From NCBI GenBank assembly GCA_016235775.1, contig JACRIU010000020.1:1-47957 (forward strand): 47,957 nt of DNA, written 5' to 3'. Below, piece after piece: positions 44,139 through 47,957 of this stretch (positions are counted from its first letter, which is position 1; each line of letters opens with the position of its first letter). A program made the translations under genes and the position numbers. Below the pieces are notes generated by a model. That model did not search any database, was not told the DNA's origin, and saw only the letters and a list, made by a program, of their open reading frames with translations. This stretch comes from Hydrogenophilales bacterium. GTDB lineage: Bacteria > Pseudomonadota > Gammaproteobacteria > Burkholderiales > Thiobacteraceae.

Positions 44139-44906
44139 ATGCCCACCACCGAACAAAATTCGCCCGATCCAATGATCTGTTTTGATCAGGTGCACAAGTG
44201 GTTTGGTGCTTTGCATGTGCTGGACGACATCAATTTGCGCATCATGCCGGGCGAGGTCGTGGTGGTGTGCGGCCCATCCGGTTCCGGTAAATCGACTTTG
44301 GTGCGCGCGGTGAATCGTTTGGAGCCGATCCAGCAGGGCCGTCTGGTTGTCGATGGCCAAGACTTAAGCTCTCCCGCGACCGATATCAACCGCCTGCGTG
44401 CGGAAGTCGGCTTTGTGTTTCAGCACTTCAATCTCTATCCCCATCTCTCGGTCCTGCAAAATATCGTCCTCGCCCCAATGAAAGTGCGGTGCATGGCGCA
44501 AGCGGAAGCGGAGCAGCAGGCCCAGGCGCTCTTGCAGCGCGTCGGCCTCGCGGATAAGCGCGATGCCTATCCCAACCAACTTTCAGGCGGGCAGCAGCAG
44601 CGGGTAGCCATCGCGCGTGCGCTGGCCATGCGCCCCAAGATATTGCTGTTCGACGAGCCGACCTCGGCACTCGATCCGGAAATGATCGGAGAGGTGCTAT
44701 CGGTGATGCAAAACCTGGCGCGCGACGGCATGACCATGATGGTCGTCACGCACGAAATGGGCTTCGCGCGCGAAGTCGCGCATCGCGTCGTATTCATGGA
44801 TCAAGGCCGCGTGGTGGAAGAAGCCCCACCGGAACGGTTCTTCCTGGAACCGGCGCATCCCCGCGCGAAACAGTTTTTGAAACAAGTATTGTCGCCCATG
44901 CACTGA
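44139..44906 (+). CDS. Polar amino acid ABC transporter ATPase (GlnQ-like)
   Basis: A 255-aa ATPase with Walker [10 protein letters not shown] (45-53), signature [15 protein letters not shown], Walker [16 protein letters not shown] and H-loop [20 protein letters not shown], all typical of the GlnQ/HisP/GltL group. It is followed by a periplasmic amino-acid-binding protein, but there is no permease gene beside them, which is unusual for this transporter type. The start may be an ATG without leader, as described for the upstream -10 element. Confidence 0.9.
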   Translation: MPTTEQNSPDPMICFDQVHKWFGALHVLDDINLRIMPGEVVVVCGPSGSGKSTLVRAVNRLEPIQQGRLVVDGQDLSSPATDINRLRAEVGFVFQHFNLYPHLSVLQNIVLAPMKVRCMAQAEAEQQAQALLQRVGLADKRDAYPNQLSGGQQQRVAIARALAMRPKILLFDEPTSALDPEMIGEVLSVMQNLARDGMTMMVVTHEMGFAREVAHRVVFMDQGRVVEEAPPERFFLEPAHPRAKQFLKQVLSPMH

Positions 44907-44910
44907 ACAA

Positions 44911-44958
44911 TGTAGCGCCGGCATCTTGCCGGCATGCAAGCAGGATGCTTGCGCTACA
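44911..44958. repeat. Palindromic repeat between glnQ-like and binding-protein genes
   Basis: TGTAGCGC (44911-44918) pairs with GCGCTACA (44951-44958). Inside are two smaller hairpins (GCCGGCATCTTGCCGGC and GCAAGCAGGATGCTTGC). It lies four nt after the ATPase stop and could act as a terminator or as an mRNA end stabiliser. Confidence 0.8.
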
Positions 44959-45011
44959 AAACCACAATGTACGCCAGTGGAACAACAGTTAGCCTGAAAC
45001 TAGGAGTCACG

Positions 45012-45824
45012 ATGCAAAACTACAAACACTGCATAGCCGCTTTCACCCTAGCCCTATTGAGCCTACCCCTCGCCCAAGCCGACACCCTGGCCAACATCAA
45101 AGCCAAAGGCGTCTTGGTAGCCGGGGTCAAAGACAGCCTGCCGCCATTCGGCTATGTCGATGCACAAACCCGCAGCATCGTCGGTTACGACGTGGATTTT
45201 GTGCGGGCCATCGCCGCTAAGCTCGGCGTGAAGTTGGAGCTAAAGCCGGTCACCTCGGCCAATCGCATCCCGCAACTGGTCTCCGGCAACATCGACATCA
45301 TCGCCGCCACCATGACCAAAAGCCCCGAACGCGCGCAGCAAATCGATTTTAGCCATGCGTATTTTTTAACCGGGCAAAAATTCATCGCGCCCAAGGGCAC
45401 GCTGCGTAGCTTGAAAGATCTGGAAGGCAAACGCATCGCCACCGCCAAGGGTTCCACCTCGGAGCAGAATGTAAAGCGCGCCGTGCCCAGCGCCACAGTC
45501 TTGTCCTTTGACGACTACCCGCAAGCCTTCCTCGCCCTGCGCCAGCGGCGTGTGACCGCCATCACCACGGACGAAGCGATCTTGGCCGGCATCCTGGCCA
45601 AAGCGCCGGACAAAACCGCGTATGAAATTCCCGCGCTGCGCATATCGGATGAGCCCTACGGCCTGGGCATGCGCAAGGGTGAAACCGCCTGGGTGGCGTT
45701 CGTGAATCAAACCCTGCTCGACATGGAAAAATCGGGCGAAGCCAAACGCATCTTCGACAAATGGTTCGGCCCACAATCGGATGCGCCGATCAAGCGGGAT
45801 TTTGTTATTTCGGCGGCGCGTTGA
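45012..45824 (+). CDS. Periplasmic amino-acid-type substrate-binding protein
   Basis: A 270-aa protein of the family 3 solute-binding group. The signal peptide is residues 1-23 (ending PLAQA), and the mature protein begins DTLANIKAKG. Recognisable parts are LPPFGYVDAQTRSIVGYDVD, VSGNIDIIAATMTKSPERAQ, IDFSHAYFLTGQKF and a C-terminal FDKWFGPQSDAPI. The start is fixed by AGGAG five nt before the ATG. Together with the ATPase upstream it would make a polar amino acid importer, but the permease must lie elsewhere. Confidence 0.92.
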   Translation: MQNYKHCIAAFTLALLSLPLAQADTLANIKAKGVLVAGVKDSLPPFGYVDAQTRSIVGYDVDFVRAIAAKLGVKLELKPVTSANRIPQLVSGNIDIIAATMTKSPERAQQIDFSHAYFLTGQKFIAPKGTLRSLKDLEGKRIATAKGSTSEQNVKRAVPSATVLSFDDYPQAFLALRQRRVTAITTDEAILAGILAKAPDKTAYEIPALRISDEPYGLGMRKGETAWVAFVNQTLLDMEKSGEAKRIFDKWFGPQSDAPIKRDFVISAAR

Positions 45825-45937
45825 CTTTTGAATGGATGGTTGGATACTTCTGCTCCTTAGCTTTCTGCGAATTCCAACGAAATGTAACAAATCATTACCC
45901 ACAGCCTTTTAACTTGCACACTGAATAGATACGACAC

Positions 45938-46480
45938 ATGAAGCATGACGAAAAGCAATTTCTAGACTTGCTGCAGGAATACAAGTCGGACGAAACAAAA
46001 AAGGCGCGGCGAAACCTTAGCACCATATGCTTTATCATCATCTCAGCCTGGATATTGAAGATTCGATTTACGGAAATGCGAGTGTTTGGAGTAGATATAT
46101 CGAGTTCGGCAGAACTTCATGTATTGCTTCTAGCACTAGTGCTTATGGCTTATTGGCTGATAATGTTTCTCCTTTCATGGAACCATGACAAAGAGATTCA
46201 GAAGGAACGTTCTTTGCACTTAATCGAGCAGGTAAAACACTTCACAGAGCGCTTTCGAGTAATAGAGGAAAAACGAGCAAAGTCAAATAGTGATTCCAAG
46301 TCCCATGATTACAACGAGGTAAAAGCTGCGGTTGATGCATACAGAGCACAGGAAGCTAGAACTAAGCGTGCTGCCCAATACGGCAATGTTGTCAACAAAC
46401 TGGAGCTTCTCGTTCCGATCATCCTAAGCGGTGCAGCCGGTGTCGTACTGGCCATCAATATCACCAATGCGCTGCCTTAG
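45938..46480 (+). CDS. Hypothetical membrane protein of distinct base composition
   Basis: A 180-aa protein with about three membrane segments (about 28-43, 62-82 and 153-175) and a charged cytoplasmic helical stretch between the second and third (about 85-150). I do not recognise the family. The DNA is visibly more AT-rich than its surroundings and uses codons such as ATA, AGA and TTA that are uncommon in the neighbouring genes, which suggests recent acquisition. No clear Shine-Dalgarno sequence is seen before the ATG, and no partner gene is adjacent. Confidence 0.65.
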   Translation: MKHDEKQFLDLLQEYKSDETKKARRNLSTICFIIISAWILKIRFTEMRVFGVDISSSAELHVLLLALVLMAYWLIMFLLSWNHDKEIQKERSLHLIEQVKHFTERFRVIEEKRAKSNSDSKSHDYNEVKAAVDAYRAQEARTKRAAQYGNVVNKLELLVPIILSGAAGVVLAINITNALP

Positions 46481-46485
46481 CAGCC

Positions 46486-46767
46486 TCACTCCCCCGACGG
46501 CCAATCACTAAAAGGAAACGGTATTTCTTCCGAAGCAAAGGTCAGAAAATTCACGATCTGTTGCAAATAGCGCCCCAGGTTACGGCCAAATGCAAGCAAG
46601 CGGATATTGGGCGCATCGTTCAGCAACACCATCACGAATTGAATGACGGTCACGACGAGTATCAAGGTAACACTCACATGTAGTACCAAGCCCATCAGCA
46701 GCATGAAAGAGGCGCGCGCCCAGATGTTGCGCTTGGTGTCGTGGTTCATGGTTTGATCCTGATTCAT
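46486..46767 (-). CDS. DUF4389 membrane protein
   Basis: A 93-aa protein with one long hydrophobic region (about 18-50, FMLLMGLVLHVSVTLILVVT) and the conserved C-terminal part LGRYLQQIVNFLTFASEEIP FPFSDWP (written in two pieces), which is typical of DUF4389. AGGAGG stands eight nt before the first ATG, so that start is preferred over the ATG 18 nt downstream. Function is unknown. It converges with the preceding AT-rich gene, five nt between stops. Confidence 0.8.
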   Translation of the reverse strand: MNQDQTMNHDTKRNIWARASFMLLMGLVLHVSVTLILVVTVIQFVMVLLNDAPNIRLLAFGRNLGRYLQQIVNFLTFASEEIPFPFSDWPSGE

Positions 46768-46884
46768 ATATGGTTCCTCCTCATATTGTGCCGACCTACA
46801 GCGTTCGCTGACGGTGCGGCACTTAGCTTTTTTTATAATAGCCCTTCTTACAAAAACCGGATCGGCGTAATTTCATGTCCCGGT

Positions 46885-47724
46885 TTACCCATCCCCCCGG
46901 CACGACTGCCCGCGCGACATGCGCGTAAACTGCGCGCCGGTTCCATCGCTAAAACGTGAGGGATGGATACAGATTTGTAAGATGATTTTATCGGTTGCGC
47001 TGCGGATATCGGCAGGAAATACGGGGAAGGGTGCCGCGCGTTCCACTACCGATTTGATAAAGGCGATCTCGGCTTGCTGATCGGCGCTGTGCAGTATGGT
47101 GAAGCTTTTCACCGAGCCATTGGGACTCAGCGTCACCCGCACTTCTGCGACTTGCGACCCGGCTTTGTGCGCATTGCGCTGAACCATGGTTGCGCTGTTA
47201 TTCAATTTGCGAAACAAGGCTTCGAAATAGAGTTCCAGGCTTAAGGGCTCGATATTGGCGGCGCGCAAACGTTGCGTGATCTCGGCCATCTCATCGTTCT
47301 TTTCGTCTTCCCTCCCTAAAGTTCTGGCCATGGCAAGCGCACGACGCGCCAACTCCATGCCCGAGGGTGGTTTGGACTGTGAACCGAGTTCATTCAGAAA
47401 GCGATTCATCTCGTCCTTCTCGACCGTGGTCCAGGTTTTTTCCGCTTCGGTCACCCTCGGCGCGGGTTGCAATTGGGTTGCTGGGCGTCGTGTTTTTGCA
47501 GCGGGTGGTCTGGGTGCCGCTTGCGGCGGCAACGGGGGAGGTGGGGCATCACGGTCCGGCGGTGACAATCTAACATCGAGCTGAGAAGGCACGCGTCTCG
47601 ACTCAGACACAGCAACTTCATGCGATGCGGGAGGTTTGATAAAAAGCAGCGATAGATGAAATGCCAATGAACCGGCCAGCGCCACGAGAATGCGTTTATT
47701 TTTAGTCGGCAACAGCAATTTCAT
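46885..47724 (-). CDS. TonB-like energy transduction protein
   Basis: A 279-aa protein. One N-terminal membrane anchor (about 12-28, VALAGSLAFHLSLLF) precedes a Pro-rich periplasmic linker (about 55-90) and a helical region with EKDEMNRFLNELGS. A C-terminal TonB-like domain follows (about 185-265; AEVRVTLSPNGSVKSFTILH, FIKSVVERAAPFPVFPADIR). The frame extends 60 nt upstream, but the ATG at 47724 leads directly into the basic residues and membrane anchor. No ExbB/ExbD genes are in the window, so the partner complex is not known. Confidence 0.8.
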   Translation of the reverse strand: MKLLLPTKNKRILVALAGSLAFHLSLLFIKPPASHEVAVSESRRVPSQLDVRLSPPDRDAPPPPLPPQAAPRPPAAKTRRPATQLQPAPRVTEAEKTWTTVEKDEMNRFLNELGSQSKPPSGMELARRALAMARTLGREDEKNDEMAEITQRLRAANIEPLSLELYFEALFRKLNNSATMVQRNAHKAGSQVAEVRVTLSPNGSVKSFTILHSADQQAEIAFIKSVVERAAPFPVFPADIRSATDKIILQICIHPSRFSDGTGAQFTRMSRGQSCRGDG

Positions 47725-47816
47725 TCCAAGGCTTTTCCGCAGACGGCCTGCATGCAAGTGGACTTTACCCACTTCATAAGACAATTATTGAGGTTTACAG
47801 AAATCATGACAGGCTT

Positions 47817-47915
47817 CAAATCCCCCCTACCCCCCCTTTTGCAAAGGGGGGCACCCTCAGGGCGCTGCTTGGAACGGACTCCTCCCTTTAACAAAGGGAG
47901 GCGGGGAGGGATTTG
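47817..47915. repeat. Compound palindromic repeat near the window end
   Basis: The outer arms CAAATCCC (47817-47824) and GGGATTTG (47908-47915) enclose two hairpins, CCCCCCTTTTGCAAAGGGGG (around 47831-47850) and CCTCCCTTT-aac-AAAGGGAGG (47881-47901). The remaining sequence to the end of the window (47725-47957) shows no gene. Confidence 0.8.
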
Positions 47916-47957
47916 CATGACCAAGTTGGTACGTCATGATTTATGTAAAGCTCAATA

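Overview
The window is about 48 kb of GC-rich DNA from a motile Gram-negative proteobacterium, most likely a betaproteobacterium. The grounds are a complete fli block headed by a FleS/FleR-type two-component system with sigma-54 promoters, a CheY/CheZ chemotaxis system, a dapA-bamC pair, and outer-membrane functions (BamC, TonB-like protein). The species cannot be named from the sequence.

Region 1 (1-10.2 kb): the 3' end of an SpmA/SpmB-type membrane protein, then a minus-strand chemotaxis cluster. In transcription order it runs: transmembrane chemoreceptor, soluble zinc-binding (CZB) chemoreceptor, two tandem cheV genes, cheY, cheZ, cheA and a degenerate-EAL/HDOD protein. A sequence closely matching the flagellar sigma-28 consensus stands before the first receptor. 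No cheW, cheR or cheB is present in the window.

Region 2 (10.3-24.3 kb): divergently, fleS-fleR, then fliEFGHIJ, fliK and fliLMNOPQR on the plus strand. Sigma-54 type promoters are visible before fliE and fliK (the latter an exact TGGCAC-N5-TTGC), and a sigma-70-like promoter before fliL. This suggests a cascade: FleSR with sigma-54 drives basal body, export apparatus and hook-length genes, and sigma-28 drives the chemotaxis operon.

Region 3 (24.3-39.4 kb): housekeeping and poorly characterised genes. These are a NUDIX hydrolase, a MoxR ATPase with a DUF2201/VWA partner, an APH-like/AAA kinase fusion, a PhnD-like membrane sensor without a kinase domain, an Ala/Pro-rich lipoprotein, an MBL-fold hydrolase, bamC, dapA, a 72-aa acidic protein, serB, mfd (interrupted by one in-frame TAG) and a phosphoribosyltransferase.

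Region 4 (39.4-48 kb): a MacAB/DevBCA-like exporter (ATPase, permease, adaptor), an amino-acid-type ABC ATPase with a periplasmic binding protein but no permease, a compositionally distinct membrane protein, a DUF4389 protein and a TonB-like protein.

The most unusual overall signal is the set of hairpin-forming dispersed repeats. A ~61-nt GC-rich element occurs inside the che and fli operons. Three long inverted repeats (27-28-nt arms) have different sequences but the same design: each arm holds three CAC-containing iterons with a 9-10-nt period. Several other palindromes also sit between co-directional genes. The other strong anomaly is the mfd nonsense codon.
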